A stretch of 64,000 nt of DNA from Oscillospiraceae bacterium (GTDB taxonomy: Bacteria; Bacillota; Clostridia; Oscillospirales; Oscillospiraceae). Positions 37,113-46,526 of this stretch are shown piece after piece. The DNA is taken from NCBI GenBank assembly GCA_017416325.1, contig JAFQCV010000006.1, positions 198,844 to 262,843 of the forward strand, in the 5' to 3' direction. The notes beneath the pieces were generated by a model, which made no database searches, was not told where the DNA came from, and saw only the letters and a program-made list of their open reading frames with translations. The translations under genes were made by a program, and so were the position numbers. How positions within the stretch are numbered: the first letter of the stretch is position 1; each line of letters begins with the position of its first letter.

Positions 37113-37132
37113 TTTTAATCTCCTAATCGCAA

Positions 37133-37441
37133 TTAAGTAAATCTGATAAGTTTGTCTCCCTTGTATGTAAGGGTTCCGGTATCGCCCTTTTTGTATCCCT
37201 TATAGGAAAACGCGGATACATAGAAAGAGCGGTTCTTGCCGTTCACAGAAAAAGTTACAACATATTTGGTGTGCGTACCTGTCCCGGAATATTTGGAAAG
37301 CGTTTCCACAGTTTGCTTGTGGACAACTGTCGCGTTTGCAATGATCGTTGGAGCAAAGACATTCTTAACCAGCTTCATTACAAGCGGAACAGCAACCACC
37401 AGCGCCAAAACAAGATATACACACAAAATAACATCAGGCAT
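37133..37441 (-). CDS. DUF2500/DUF3592-like membrane-anchored protein
   Basis: This 102-residue protein has an N-terminal helix (VILCVYLVLALVVAVPLVM) followed by a beta-rich domain (ATVVHKQTVETL ... YVVTFSVNGKNRSFYVS ... KKGDTGTLTYKGDKLIRF). The strand pattern and G-D-x-G-x-L-x-x-x-G ending match DUF2500/DUF3592-type extracytoplasmic domains of unknown role. The ATG at 37441 follows GGCGGGTG. It lies between era and ybeY in the same direction. Confidence 0.6.
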   Translation of the reverse strand: MPDVILCVYLVLALVVAVPLVMKLVKNVFAPTIIANATVVHKQTVETLSKYSGTGTHTKYVVTFSVNGKNRSFYVSAFSYKGYKKGDTGTLTYKGDKLIRFT

Positions 37442-37455
37442 TGCGTACACCCGCC

Positions 37456-37956
37456 TTATTCTCTGACCATACCGGGTATACAGGCCGCAATGGCTTCCTC
37501 CCTGGCGCGCATCTGCGCCTTCATAGGGCCTTCATCCAAGTGGTCATAGCCAAGCAGATGAAGAACGGAATGAATCGTCAAATAGCCAACTTCCCTGCGA
37601 ACAGAATGTCCGAATTCCTTTGCTTGCAAAATAGCTCTTTCCAAACTGATACACATATCACCAAGCGGACACATTCCTGTTTCAATATCCAAGAAATCGT
37701 CCCAGTCCTGAGGTGGGTTTCCAGGCTCAAACTGGAACATCGGGAAGCTTAAAACGTCTGTAGGTCTGTCTATATAGCGGCTTGCCAAATTGATCGCGTG
37801 GATCCCTTTATCATTTGTGATCAAAACATTGATCTCGCACACCTGCGCTATTCCCTCAGCTTGTAAGGTTGCTTCCACGCACTTGCTGATGATGGATGCA
37901 ACCATCGGACGGCGCAAAGTTATGCAATCAAAGGTCATGTTGATTTTATTTACCAT
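37456..37956 (-). CDS. ybeY: Endoribonuclease YbeY
   Basis: This 166-residue zinc-dependent endoribonuclease is needed for 16S rRNA 3' maturation and ribosome quality control. The metal motif HSVLHLLGYDHLDEG (H-x3-H-x5-H) is intact, and NLASRYIDRPTDVLSFP is the conserved substrate region. It overlaps the end of phoH by 11 bp, the usual phoH-ybeY coupling. Confidence 0.95.
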   Translation of the reverse strand: MVNKINMTFDCITLRRPMVASIISKCVEATLQAEGIAQVCEINVLITNDKGIHAINLASRYIDRPTDVLSFPMFQFEPGNPPQDWDDFLDIETGMCPLGDMCISLERAILQAKEFGHSVRREVGYLTIHSVLHLLGYDHLDEGPMKAQMRAREEAIAACIPGMVRE

Positions 37957-38974
37957 ACTCTTTCTTCCTTTGATAATTTCCTTTGTAGTTTGCGGTATTT
38001 TTCTTTAATTCCACATTTTTCTCAGCTTTTTCATAGGCATTGATAATCTGCTGCACAAGCGCGTGACGAACTACGTCAGCTGCCGAAAGTTTACAAATGG
38101 CGATATCCTTCACATCAGACAAAACCCGAATAGCATCCTTTAGGCCCGAAACCTTGTCATCCGGCAGATCGATCTGGGTAATATCACCGGTGATAACAAT
38201 TTTAGAGCCAAAACCCAGTCGGGTTAAGAACATTTTCATCTGCTCCTTGGTTGTATTCTGCGCCTCATCGAGAATAATAAAGCTGTCGTCTAAGGTGCGT
38301 CCACGCATATAGGCCAGTGGCGCCACTTCGATAGAGCCCCGCTCCTGATATTTTTGGAATGTTTCAGGGCCGAGCATATCATAAAGCGCATCATAAAGAG
38401 GACGCAAATAAGGATCGACCTTATTTTGTAAATCACCCGGCAAGAAGCCAAGCCGCTCACCGGCCTCAACCGCGGGACGGGTGAGGATGATACGGTTCAC
38501 CGTCCGCTCACGGAATGACGCTACCGCCGCAGCAACTGCCAGATATGTCTTGCCTGTACCCGCAGGGCCTACACCAATGGTAATGGTATTGCTTTGGATC
38601 GCCTTAATATACGATTGCTGACCGACAGTCTTCGCCTTGATCGGCTTTCCTTTTGCTGTAATGCAGACAACATCCTTGGCAATTTTATTGACAAGATCGT
38701 CATTGCCCTCTTGGACCAAAGTAATCAGATAGCGAACACGCTGTTCATCGATAGTTTCACCCTTTGCGGATAACTGCAATAGCCCTTCCAAAGTACGAAC
38801 CGCTTTCTCCACAGCCTCAGGTTCTCCGGAGACTTTCAGTTCTGTTCCGCGGTTCACAATGGTTACACCGATATTTTCTTCAATTCTACGAATATTTTCA
38901 TCGAATGAGCCAAAGACAGCGATCAAATCTTCAATTCGCTCTGCGTTGACAAATCGTTCACTCGTGTTTCCCAT
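37946..38974 (-). CDS. PhoH-like ATPase
   Basis: This 342-residue protein of the PhoH family has an N-terminal KH-like region (IRRIEENIGVTIVNRGTE), Walker A GVGPAGTGKTYLAVAAA (about 136-152) and Walker B SFIILDEAQNTTKEQM. PhoH proteins are predicted RNA-related ATPases or helicases functionally tied to YbeY in ribosome maturation. GAGGAAG precedes the ATG. It lies between yqfD and ybeY, as in Bacillus. Confidence 0.93.
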   Translation of the reverse strand: MGNTSERFVNAERIEDLIAVFGSFDENIRRIEENIGVTIVNRGTELKVSGEPEAVEKAVRTLEGLLQLSAKGETIDEQRVRYLITLVQEGNDDLVNKIAKDVVCITAKGKPIKAKTVGQQSYIKAIQSNTITIGVGPAGTGKTYLAVAAAVASFRERTVNRIILTRPAVEAGERLGFLPGDLQNKVDPYLRPLYDALYDMLGPETFQKYQERGSIEVAPLAYMRGRTLDDSFIILDEAQNTTKEQMKMFLTRLGFGSKIVITGDITQIDLPDDKVSGLKDAIRVLSDVKDIAICKLSAADVVRHALVQQIINAYEKAEKNVELKKNTANYKGNYQRKKEYGK

Positions 38975-40145
38975 AAACTTCCTCTTTTCGTTCCTTCCCT
39001 ATCATTTCAAGGCAAGCGTATTTTCCTTCTGTTTGATATACTGCTTCCAGCTCAGAAAAATCTTCTTTAGAACTTAAAACCTGCCCTGCGATCATTTGCT
39101 CCGATAAATAGGACGCTGCATAACCGGAAAGATGCGTATTCGCTTCATCTGCATCAAACTGCGTATCTGTCACTTGGCAAGGGATCCAGATTTCCTCTGC
39201 AACACGAACAGGCAAAACAAATCCACCCGGCAATGTCATATAAGTTTCCTTATACATCTTACCACAACTTGTAGGTGAAATTCCACTACCATTATATAAA
39301 TTTATTCTTTTTTTCCCTATAATTAAAGAATATTTTGTAATCTGTTTATCATTGGACATCCTTTTTTCCCATATACGCGGAAAAAACAAAGATACGGCGC
39401 GCTCAGTTTTCGCATAGACCTCACCTTCTGCCTTCGTAGCTTGAATCGTAAGGCCACAATCCGTATAGCCTGAAATCAAAACTTCCCCAGCTTTTACAGC
39501 CTGCCCGATCTTACATACCGGATTCCCCCGCGTAACTGTGCACTGATAAATCACACCGTCTTGTGAGGCCACAATACTGCTGACAACCTTTTCCGTTTGT
39601 ATTTCCTGAGTGATTTGACGCTCCCGTACGGATATTACCGCAACACATCCATTTGTGTTGACGCCACTCCATTGTAGCTGCGGAATTTCTTCCAGCAGCG
39701 CATTTTTAATTTTCTCACTACGGATCTGACGCCTGTTTGCTCCAAATTTTAATCCGCATTTTTCAGCGGCCTCCAGTATTTGCCGGGACGGTACAGCACA
39801 ATTCCCTTCCACTTGAACGAACAAAATTCTTCCGGGTAAGTAAATATTCAAAGCGAGTAAAACAAGCGCCCCAATTGTCAATACCGGCCGCTTCAGAAGT
39901 TGCTTCAAACTCCAATAAAGCCCCTCTTTTTTTACGGTTTCGTAACTATCCCCTTTTGCCGCGAGGATGTCTTGGAGTTTTTTATGTTCCTTTCTTCTTA
40001 TGGTAATCAACGCATTTAGTTCGTCAACAACTTCTCCGTTAAATACTGTGATGCCCGCTCGGCTGATCGCTGACAGACTGCCGGCAACATCCGCGCCTGT
40101 AATGTGAATACGTATCAGGCCGCTCAACCAATTCCAAAAATCCAA
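38958..40145 (-). CDS. yqfD: Sporulation protein YqfD
   Basis: This 395-residue protein starts at TTG with AAGGAGTG upstream. It has one membrane helix near residues 90-110 (PVLTIGALVLLALNIYLPGRI) and a large extracytoplasmic part (VEGNCAVPSRQILEAAE and the later beta domain) characteristic of YqfD, which contributes to spore formation in Bacillus under sigma-E control. It overlaps phoH slightly and follows yqfC by 4 bp. The molecular function is unknown. Confidence 0.88.
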   Translation of the reverse strand: MDFWNWLSGLIRIHITGADVAGSLSAISRAGITVFNGEVVDELNALITIRRKEHKKLQDILAAKGDSYETVKKEGLYWSLKQLLKRPVLTIGALVLLALNIYLPGRILFVQVEGNCAVPSRQILEAAEKCGLKFGANRRQIRSEKIKNALLEEIPQLQWSGVNTNGCVAVISVRERQITQEIQTEKVVSSIVASQDGVIYQCTVTRGNPVCKIGQAVKAGEVLISGYTDCGLTIQATKAEGEVYAKTERAVSLFFPRIWEKRMSNDKQITKYSLIIGKKRINLYNGSGISPTSCGKMYKETYMTLPGGFVLPVRVAEEIWIPCQVTDTQFDADEANTHLSGYAASYLSEQMIAGQVLSSKEDFSELEAVYQTEGKYACLEMIGKERKEEVYGKHE

Positions 40146-40149
40146 GTAA

Positions 40150-40425
40150 TCACTCCTTGATGATATTTACACTGAATATCGTCCCCTTGATAACCAGTTG
40201 ACTCTTTGTCATTCTGATCAGTTCCATACCGGAACCGCACACACAGATTTGACCCTTTCTAACCTTTATCACAATCTTTTCCTTGCCGTATTCCGTAACA
40301 CCCATATGCCGCTCAACCAGCACCCGGCAGTCTCCAGCGATTTCAACTAACGGCAGGCCCGGTAACGGCTCATCCTGCAGATCTGCCACAGCACTAATCC
40401 TGTTGATAATTTTCTGATCCTTCAC
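40150..40425 (-). CDS. yqfC: Sporulation protein YqfC
   Basis: This 91-residue beta-rich protein (LPLVEIAGDCRVLVERHMGV, EKIVIKVRKGQICVCGSGM, SQLVIKGTIFSVN) matches the YqfC/YabP family of sporulation proteins. It starts at GTG (40425) with AGGAGG upstream. In Bacillus yqfC-yqfD form a sigma-E operon upstream of phoH, as here. Its role, possibly with SafA-like coat assembly, is unsettled. Confidence 0.88.
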   Translation of the reverse strand: MKDQKIINRISAVADLQDEPLPGLPLVEIAGDCRVLVERHMGVTEYGKEKIVIKVRKGQICVCGSGMELIRMTKSQLVIKGTIFSVNIIKE

Positions 40426-40510
40426 GATAACACGCCTCCTTTTTTATAGAATATGAATGGAGGCGGATGTTTTTTCACCTGTCCACATAGAATCTTCTGA
40501 GGTGATACGA

Positions 40511-41524
40511 TTGCTAAAAAGAATGTATAAATCTTTGATCGTTGCTCTATGTATGTTGCTTTTAATACTAGATACAAAAACTGCCGTTAACGGCGCTGCC
40601 GAAGCTGTCGAACTTTGTATTCGTGTTTTAATACCATCCCTACTCCCATTTTTTCTTGTATCTGTTCTTTTAACCAACTTATTGTCCGGTTCATTGAATA
40701 TTATGAGGCCAATTGGAACTCTTCTAAAAATTCCACAAGGCGCAGAATCCTTATTTCTGGTTGGCATGTTGGGTGGGTACCCTGTCGGTGCGCAAGTGAT
40801 CTGTCAGGCAGCAGAAAATGGTTCGCTGGATAAACGCGATGCTTCGCGAATGATGGCATTCTGCAATAACGCCGGCCCCGCCTTTCTATTCGGCGTCATA
40901 TCCACGCAGTTCCCAAATATGATGTATACGTGGTTGATTTGGGCAATTTTGGTTCTTTCGGCTATTTTAACTGCAGTCATTTTCCCAGGTGGAAGCACAA
41001 AAGGCATAGCAATACACAACGTGAAACATATAACCCTTACACAAGCAATGGAAAAGAGTGTTACGGCATTATCCGGCGTATGCGCTTGGGTCATTATTTT
41101 CCGTGTTATTTTATCCTTTCTGGAAAGATGGTTCCTGTGGATGCTTCCTACTGCGCCCCATGTGGCAATTCAAATGCTGTTGGAGCTTGCAAACGGCAGT
41201 ATCGCACTAAACGAAATCCAAAATATTGGGTTGCGTTTCTTCGTTTGTACCGCCGGCTTATCTGTTGGTGGTTTTTGCGTTTTACTGCAAACCATGTCTG
41301 TTAACGGTAAATTGGGCATTGGCAAATATATCCATGGAAAGCTTATACAAACAGGGATCAGTTTGCTCTTATCCATCCCCATGATTTATATCGTTAACAA
41401 CGGCATTTCTCCTCTTTATATGGTCGCGATCCTGCTGTGTTTTGCACCTGTTATTGTCATATTGTCACATTTTCGAAAAAAACATCAAAATAAGTATGGT
41501 ATTCCGCTTCCCAGTGGTGTATAA
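40511..41524 (+). CDS. YlbJ-like sporulation membrane protein
   Basis: This 337-residue protein has about eight helices and the duplicated motif of the YlbJ/nucleoside-gate family: LIPSLLPFFLVSVLLTNLL, GGYPVGAQVICQ, and NNAGPAFLFGVIS. YlbJ is a sigma-E-dependent membrane protein needed for heat-resistant spores. The TTG at 40511 has GAGGTGAT upstream; readings starting earlier overlap that site. It is divergent from the yqfC operon, which also has a sporulation theme. Confidence 0.7.
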   Translation: MLKRMYKSLIVALCMLLLILDTKTAVNGAAEAVELCIRVLIPSLLPFFLVSVLLTNLLSGSLNIMRPIGTLLKIPQGAESLFLVGMLGGYPVGAQVICQAAENGSLDKRDASRMMAFCNNAGPAFLFGVISTQFPNMMYTWLIWAILVLSAILTAVIFPGGSTKGIAIHNVKHITLTQAMEKSVTALSGVCAWVIIFRVILSFLERWFLWMLPTAPHVAIQMLLELANGSIALNEIQNIGLRFFVCTAGLSVGGFCVLLQTMSVNGKLGIGKYIHGKLIQTGISLLLSIPMIYIVNNGISPLYMVAILLCFAPVIVILSHFRKKHQNKYGIPLPSGV

Positions 41525-41556
41525 TTTAGATAGATATTGAACACGGAGGATTTACC

Positions 41557-41766
41557 ATGCTCTTCAAAAAGCGGATCGAAAAATCATGCTCCTACTGCGC
41601 TTACTGCACAAAACTGAACGAGGAACAAGCTCTTTGCATCAAGCGAGGCGTTGTTGATCTATACGGAAAATGCCGCAAATTTGTCTATGACCCGTGCAAA
41701 CGCATCCCGGCAAAGACGAAAGCTGTTGATTTTCAAAAATATGATAAGGAAGACTTCTCGTTATAA
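41557..41766 (+). CDS. Small cysteine-containing protein
   Basis: This 69-residue protein (EKSCSYCAYCTKLNEEQALC, GKCRKFVYDPCKRIPAKTKAVDF) has six or more cysteines in CxxC-like spacing, suggesting metal binding, and a conserved YDPCKRIP segment. Similar short proteins are common in Oscillospiraceae and have no known function. GGAGG precedes the ATG. It follows the YlbJ-like gene with a possible -10 TATAAT at 41519. Confidence 0.75.
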   Translation: MLFKKRIEKSCSYCAYCTKLNEEQALCIKRGVVDLYGKCRKFVYDPCKRIPAKTKAVDFQKYDKEDFSL

Positions 41767-41824
41767 ATCCATCCCAACAGGCGCGCTGCGTAACCTGACT
41801 TCGGTTTTTTGTGTAAAATACCAG

Positions 41825-41853
41825 TTGAACCCATCACGAAGCTGGATTATAAT
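41825..41853 (+). promoter_or_regulatory. Promoter of the ceramidase-like gene
   Basis: TTGAAC (41825-41830), 17-bp spacer, TATAAT (41848-41853), 47 bp before the start codon. Confidence 0.65.
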
Positions 41854-41900
41854 AATTGAAAAATATAAAATTTCACTATACATAGAAAGGCTGATTTGTT

Positions 41901-43262
41901 ATGAATACATTACAAGTTGGATATGCCCGTGTAAACATCAACCCAATGCTGGGAATTGGTGTTCACGGATACTTTGTCCCCCGTTTTGCGAAAGGTTTTT
42001 TAGATGATCTGGAAGCCAGCGCCCTGGCCCTGAGCTGCGGTGGATCTCCGGTTCTTTTGATTAGCGCCGATCTTTGTCTAATGTCTGTTGAAAATAACAA
42101 CAGATTCAGAGCCGCTATCGCCAAAACCTCCGGCATCTCTATGGAAAATATCTTCTTTACCTGCACACATACACATACATCTCCTCTTACCGAACCAACC
42201 ACCTTCTTTGATGCCGATGAAGAAGTGATTAGCAGTTATGCAAGCTTTCTGGAACAGCGCCTGTGCGATCTTGCTGTATTTGCTTTAGAAAATTTGAAAC
42301 CTGCGCGTATGGGTTTTGCCGTAGGCCATGCGCCTGACAGAATTGCCTATATCCGTCGGTATCGCATGAAAGACGGTTCTACCATGACTTGCCCACCCAT
42401 CAACGATCCGAACATTGACTACCCTCTCGGCGAACTAGACCAACGTGTCAATGTTCTCCGATTTGACCGCGAGGGTGACGATAGTATCGTGATTCTGAAC
42501 TACGGCCTGCACGCAGACACCATAAACGGTGAACTCATAAGCGCAGACTGGCCCGGCTGGACAAGAAGAACCGTTGAAAAAGCTTTGGATGGCGTAAAAT
42601 GTATGTGCATAATGGGCGCAGAAGGTGATGTGGGTAGTACACATGTCTTCCCCTCCGGCGGCGACATGAATGACACGGAAATCAGCTTTGACAACGAAAT
42701 GAAGAGCCCCGGTATGGCTCGTTTTGTTGGCCGCGCATTGGCTGGTACCATTCTGCAGGTTTATGATAAGGTCGAATATGTGGATGTAGACTGCGTTAAG
42801 GCACTGAAGCACATTGTTACTGTTAAGGCCAATGTACCGGACCCCGCTGATCTGCCTCTGGCACATAAGTATAGGGAACTGCACGAAGCAGGACAGGATG
42901 ACCTGATTCCCTTTGACGCCATGGAGCTGACAACTGTTGTGGCTGAAGCTCTCCGGATGTGCGCCCTGGAAAACGGTCCTGACCATTTCAACCTGGAATT
43001 AGCAGGTCTTAGAATCGGTAATGTTGCCTTGGTTGGTATTCCCGGTGAGCCCTTTACGCAAATCGGTGTGGAGATCAAAAAGAATGAAGGCTGGGATCTG
43101 ATCCTTCCCTGTGCGCTTACAAACGGTTGGGAAGGTTATTTCCCCACAAAAGAAGCCTTTGATGAAGGTGGTTACGAAGCACGCTCCTCAAACTATCTTT
43201 CCGATGTTTACGACAATATCATAACCGGCGCCAGTGAGCTGTTAAAATTGCTGCATAATTAA
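41901..43262 (+). CDS. Neutral/alkaline ceramidase-like protein
   Basis: This 453-residue protein is of the neutral/alkaline non-lysosomal ceramidase family, N-terminal domain: VGYARVNINPMLGIGVHGY, LISADLCLM, and the zinc site FFTCTHTHTSP (H-x-H). Bona fide ceramidases cut the amide bond of ceramide; many bacterial relatives have unknown amide substrates. No signal peptide is visible, so it would be cytoplasmic and is unlikely to attack host ceramide directly. It lacks the C-terminal Ig-like domain of the eukaryotic and Pseudomonas enzymes. Single gene with its own promoter. Confidence 0.8.
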   Translation: MNTLQVGYARVNINPMLGIGVHGYFVPRFAKGFLDDLEASALALSCGGSPVLLISADLCLMSVENNNRFRAAIAKTSGISMENIFFTCTHTHTSPLTEPTTFFDADEEVISSYASFLEQRLCDLAVFALENLKPARMGFAVGHAPDRIAYIRRYRMKDGSTMTCPPINDPNIDYPLGELDQRVNVLRFDREGDDSIVILNYGLHADTINGELISADWPGWTRRTVEKALDGVKCMCIMGAEGDVGSTHVFPSGGDMNDTEISFDNEMKSPGMARFVGRALAGTILQVYDKVEYVDVDCVKALKHIVTVKANVPDPADLPLAHKYRELHEAGQDDLIPFDAMELTTVVAEALRMCALENGPDHFNLELAGLRIGNVALVGIPGEPFTQIGVEIKKNEGWDLILPCALTNGWEGYFPTKEAFDEGGYEARSSNYLSDVYDNIITGASELLKLLHN

Positions 43263-43269
43263 ATATAGG

Positions 43270-43314
43270 TCAAAAGCGCATCCAGAGTCACCGACTTCTG
43301 GATGCGCTTTTTGT
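43270..43314. terminator. Bidirectional terminator between convergent genes
   Basis: AAAGCGCATCCAGA-(9 nt)-TTCTGGATGCGCTTT followed by TTG; it serves the ceramidase-like gene and the Clp ATPase gene. Confidence 0.75.
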
Positions 43315-43322
43315 AATATGTG

Positions 43323-45608
43323 TTATTCTACATGCAGTTGTATCTCGCCCTCTGCAACCTGAACAGAAATTATAGAAATTGGTTTTTCAAAGGATTCCAT
43401 AATTTTCTCTGCAATCGGATCTTCCAACTCCCTTTGAATCGTACGCCGCAAATTTCTTGCGCCATAAACGGCGGAATAAGCTTTCTTTACCAAAACATCC
43501 TTAAGCTCTTCTGTCCATTTCAGCTCCAATTCCCGAATGGAAAGGCTTTGCTTCAGCTCCTGCAGCATAATCTCGGCAATACCCCGGAAATTTTCCTCAG
43601 TCAGATGATTAAAAGTAATGATCTCATCCACACGGTTCAAAAATTCCGGGCGCAGGAACTCCCTAAGAGCCTTGAGGGTCTTTTCTTTGACCACATCATT
43701 ATCCGTTCTGCCGAAACCCATTCCGCCAACACGGCCCTCAGAGCCGGCATTGGACGTCATCACAATGACTGTATTCTCAAAATTGACCTGTCTGCCCTGG
43801 GCATCCGTGATCCTGCCATCATCCAAAACCTGAAGCAGTACATTCAAAACATCCGGATGCGCCTTCTCGATCTCATCAAAAAGAACCACACTGTAGGGAC
43901 GGCGGCGAATCTTTTCCGTCAGCTGTCCAGCCTCATCGTAGCCTACATAGCCCGGAGGTGAGCCGATCAGCTTGGAAACCGTGTGTTTTTCCATATACTC
44001 GGACATATCCAACCGAATCAGGCTATCCACACTGTCAAAAAGATCATCCGCCAGCCGCTTTACCAATTCTGTTTTACCAACACCCGTGGGACCAACAAAA
44101 ATAAAGGATGCCGGTTTTTTCTTCGGTGAAATACCCACTCTGTGACGGCGAATCGCACGGCTTACAGCATCAACCGCTTCATCTTGACCTACGATATAGT
44201 TTTTCAACCGTTCACTTAATCCACTTATCTGCTGATACTCCTGGGCTTTGATCTTAGAAGCCGGAATTTTCGTCCACAGTTCAATAATTCTGGCAAGATT
44301 CTCCATAGTAACAACAGGTTTTGGCCGCTGTTCCAAATCTTCAATTTTAGCCGCAATCTGGCACAGTCTGCTGCGGATATGCGCCAGACGCTCATAATGC
44401 TCATTTTCCGTGTCATCTGTAAGCATCTGAAGCTCCAGCTCATAATCATCCCGCTCTTTTTTCAGTTCAGCCAGCTCGCTGATCTCTTTGCACCGCAAAT
44501 TCAGGTCAGAACATGCCTCATCCAAAAGATCAATGGCTTTATCCGGCAAGAAACGATCTGTGATATACCGCTCCGAAAGAACGACGCACTGGCGTGCAAT
44601 CTCCGGAGAAATCACAACACCGTGAAACTGTGCATAGCTTTTCGAAATGCCGATCATGATCTGAACCGCTTCCTCAATGGTAGGCTCAGCAACAGAAACA
44701 GGCTGGAACCGGCGTTCCAAGGCTGCATCCTTCTCAATATACTTTCGGTATTCATTGAACGTGGTAGCGCCAATTACCTGAATCTCACCACGGGACAGTG
44801 CAGGCTTTAAAATGTTAGCGGCATTCATGGAGCCTTCCGCATCCCCTGCGCCAACCAAATTATGAACTTCATCGATCACAAGAATAATATTGCCACATTC
44901 TTTAATTTCGCCAATCAGGCTCTTCATGCGGCTTTCAAACTGACCTCTAAACTGTGTGCCTGCAACCAAAGCGGTTAAATCCAGCAAAAAGACTTCCTTG
45001 TCCCGCAGCTTAAACGGAACATCACCTGCTGCAATTCTTTGCGCCAAACCCTCGGCGATAGCCGTTTTACCAACACCCGGCTCACCGATGAGGCAAGGAT
45101 TGTTCTTTTGTCTGCGGTTTAGGATCTGAATTACCCGTTCTGTCTCCACATCACGGCCAATCACCGCATCCAGCTTACCATCGCGGGCGCGACCGGTTAA
45201 ATCCATACAGTAGCTGTCCAGGAACTTATGTTTTTTCTTGCTTTTTTTACCCTTTTTCTCCTCAGAATTCTCCTGTGGCTGCTCTTTTCTAGGTGCAGGA
45301 TGCGCACCGTTCGGCGCGCCAAACAACTGATTGAGCATGGGAAATGTGGCAGTCTGACTTTCCACCTCGTCGCTGTCAGCATCCTCCTGATCCATCTGCG
45401 CAAACATATTGCTCATCTCATCGGTCAGCGTATCCAAATCTTCTTCGGAGAATCCCATTTGGCGTACTGCTTGATCTATCTGAGGTATACCAAGGCTTCT
45501 GGCGCACTTGATGCAATATCCCTCATTCATTGTCACACCGTTTTCGATTTTACTGATAAAAACAACGGCAATATTTTTCTTACACTTGCTGCACAATTTC
45601 GGCTGCAT
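43323..45608 (-). CDS. Clp ATPase, ClpE/ClpC type with N-terminal zinc finger
   Basis: This 761-residue protein starts with a C4 zinc finger (C6, C9, C32, C35) like ClpE, then a linker, two AAA+ modules (Walker A GEPGVGKTAIAEGLA about 190-205 and VGPTGVGKTELVKRLA about 500-515) separated by a UVR-like helical middle (about 390-440), and a C-terminal D2-small domain. It unfolds proteins for ClpP. No N-repeat domain is present, which favours ClpE over ClpC. AGGAGTGAGG precedes the ATG at 45608. No CtsR-McsA-McsB genes accompany it. Confidence 0.88.
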   Translation of the reverse strand: MQPKLCSKCKKNIAVVFISKIENGVTMNEGYCIKCARSLGIPQIDQAVRQMGFSEEDLDTLTDEMSNMFAQMDQEDADSDEVESQTATFPMLNQLFGAPNGAHPAPRKEQPQENSEEKKGKKSKKKHKFLDSYCMDLTGRARDGKLDAVIGRDVETERVIQILNRRQKNNPCLIGEPGVGKTAIAEGLAQRIAAGDVPFKLRDKEVFLLDLTALVAGTQFRGQFESRMKSLIGEIKECGNIILVIDEVHNLVGAGDAEGSMNAANILKPALSRGEIQVIGATTFNEYRKYIEKDAALERRFQPVSVAEPTIEEAVQIMIGISKSYAQFHGVVISPEIARQCVVLSERYITDRFLPDKAIDLLDEACSDLNLRCKEISELAELKKERDDYELELQMLTDDTENEHYERLAHIRSRLCQIAAKIEDLEQRPKPVVTMENLARIIELWTKIPASKIKAQEYQQISGLSERLKNYIVGQDEAVDAVSRAIRRHRVGISPKKKPASFIFVGPTGVGKTELVKRLADDLFDSVDSLIRLDMSEYMEKHTVSKLIGSPPGYVGYDEAGQLTEKIRRRPYSVVLFDEIEKAHPDVLNVLLQVLDDGRITDAQGRQVNFENTVIVMTSNAGSEGRVGGMGFGRTDNDVVKEKTLKALREFLRPEFLNRVDEIITFNHLTEENFRGIAEIMLQELKQSLSIRELELKWTEELKDVLVKKAYSAVYGARNLRRTIQRELEDPIAEKIMESFEKPISIISVQVAEGEIQLHVE

Positions 45609-45692
45609 TGACCTCACTCCTTTTTCAAGGAAATATCCTATAGCTGCAGTATACCACAACCACAGCCAAAAAGAAAAAACAAATTATTAACT

Positions 45693-45728
45693 ATTTTCTG
45701 GGGGCGACCCCCAGGTCGCCCCCAGAAA
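45693..45728 (-). terminator. Terminator after truA
   Basis: TTCTGGGGGCGAC-cccca-GGTCGCCCCCAGAA; on the minus strand AATAGTTAATAATTTGTTTTTTC follows in part. It lies 11 bp past the truA stop. Confidence 0.75.
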
Positions 45729-45738
45729 GGCAGCTATA

Positions 45739-46518
45739 TTACAGATGCCAATCGTTGATACATTCAAATTTTTCAACACCGTCATCGTACCAAAGATGCG
45801 TCATGTATAAGCCGCCGGCCGGTACAGTAGGACCGGCGGCCGTACGATTACCGGATTCAAGAATTTCTCCGATCTCACAAGGTTTTATCTTTCCTTCCGC
45901 TGCATACACAACCGTGCCTGCCATTGCCCGCGCCATGTTATATAAGAATCCATTGGCGCAAACCCTAAGCCGAAGCAAATCCCCATCCCGTTCCACTCGA
46001 TAATGGTATACGGTACGTATTGTAGATTTCACATCTGTGCCAACAGACCGTACTGCAGCAAAATCATGGGTTCCTACAAACTGGTCCGCAGCTTCCTGCA
46101 TCACCTTTTCATCCAAGTGTCGGGGATAAAACCATGCGCGATTCACATAGAAGGGATCCTTTAATCTGGAATTGTAAATCAAGTATGTGTATTCTTTTTT
46201 CACACAAGAACCAATTGCATTAAATCCGTCATGGACTGCAAATGCCTTTGTGACGACAATATCCGGCGGCAAATGGGTATTCAGGGCATAAGGAAGCCGT
46301 TCCATTGGAATTGTAGAATTTGTACGGAAATTAGCCACATAACACTTGGCATGAACCCCTGCGTCTGTGCGGCCACAGCCGGTTACATGAACACTGTGTC
46401 CTACCACCATTGCTATGGCTTTCTCCAATGTTTCCTGCACGGTAGACAAATTTTTCTGCATCTGCCACCCATGATAGGCAGTACCAAGATATGTCAGAAA
46501 CAGAGCAATATTCTGCAT
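45739..46518 (-). CDS. truA: tRNA pseudouridine synthase A
   Basis: This 259-residue enzyme makes pseudouridine at positions 38-40 of tRNA anticodon arms. The catalytic motif GCGRTDAGVHAKCYVANF has the essential Asp, and FHARFSA-like/GFLYNMARAMAGTVV are present. The ATG at 46518 has GAGGTG upstream and begins after the ecfT stop. It is the last gene of the ECF operon, a frequent Firmicutes order. Confidence 0.96.
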   Translation of the reverse strand: MQNIALFLTYLGTAYHGWQMQKNLSTVQETLEKAIAMVVGHSVHVTGCGRTDAGVHAKCYVANFRTNSTIPMERLPYALNTHLPPDIVVTKAFAVHDGFNAIGSCVKKEYTYLIYNSRLKDPFYVNRAWFYPRHLDEKVMQEAADQFVGTHDFAAVRSVGTDVKSTIRTVYHYRVERDGDLLRLRVCANGFLYNMARAMAGTVVYAAEGKIKPCEIGEILESGNRTAAGPTVPAGGLYMTHLWYDDGVEKFECINDWHL

Positions 46519-46526
46519 ACAGCACC

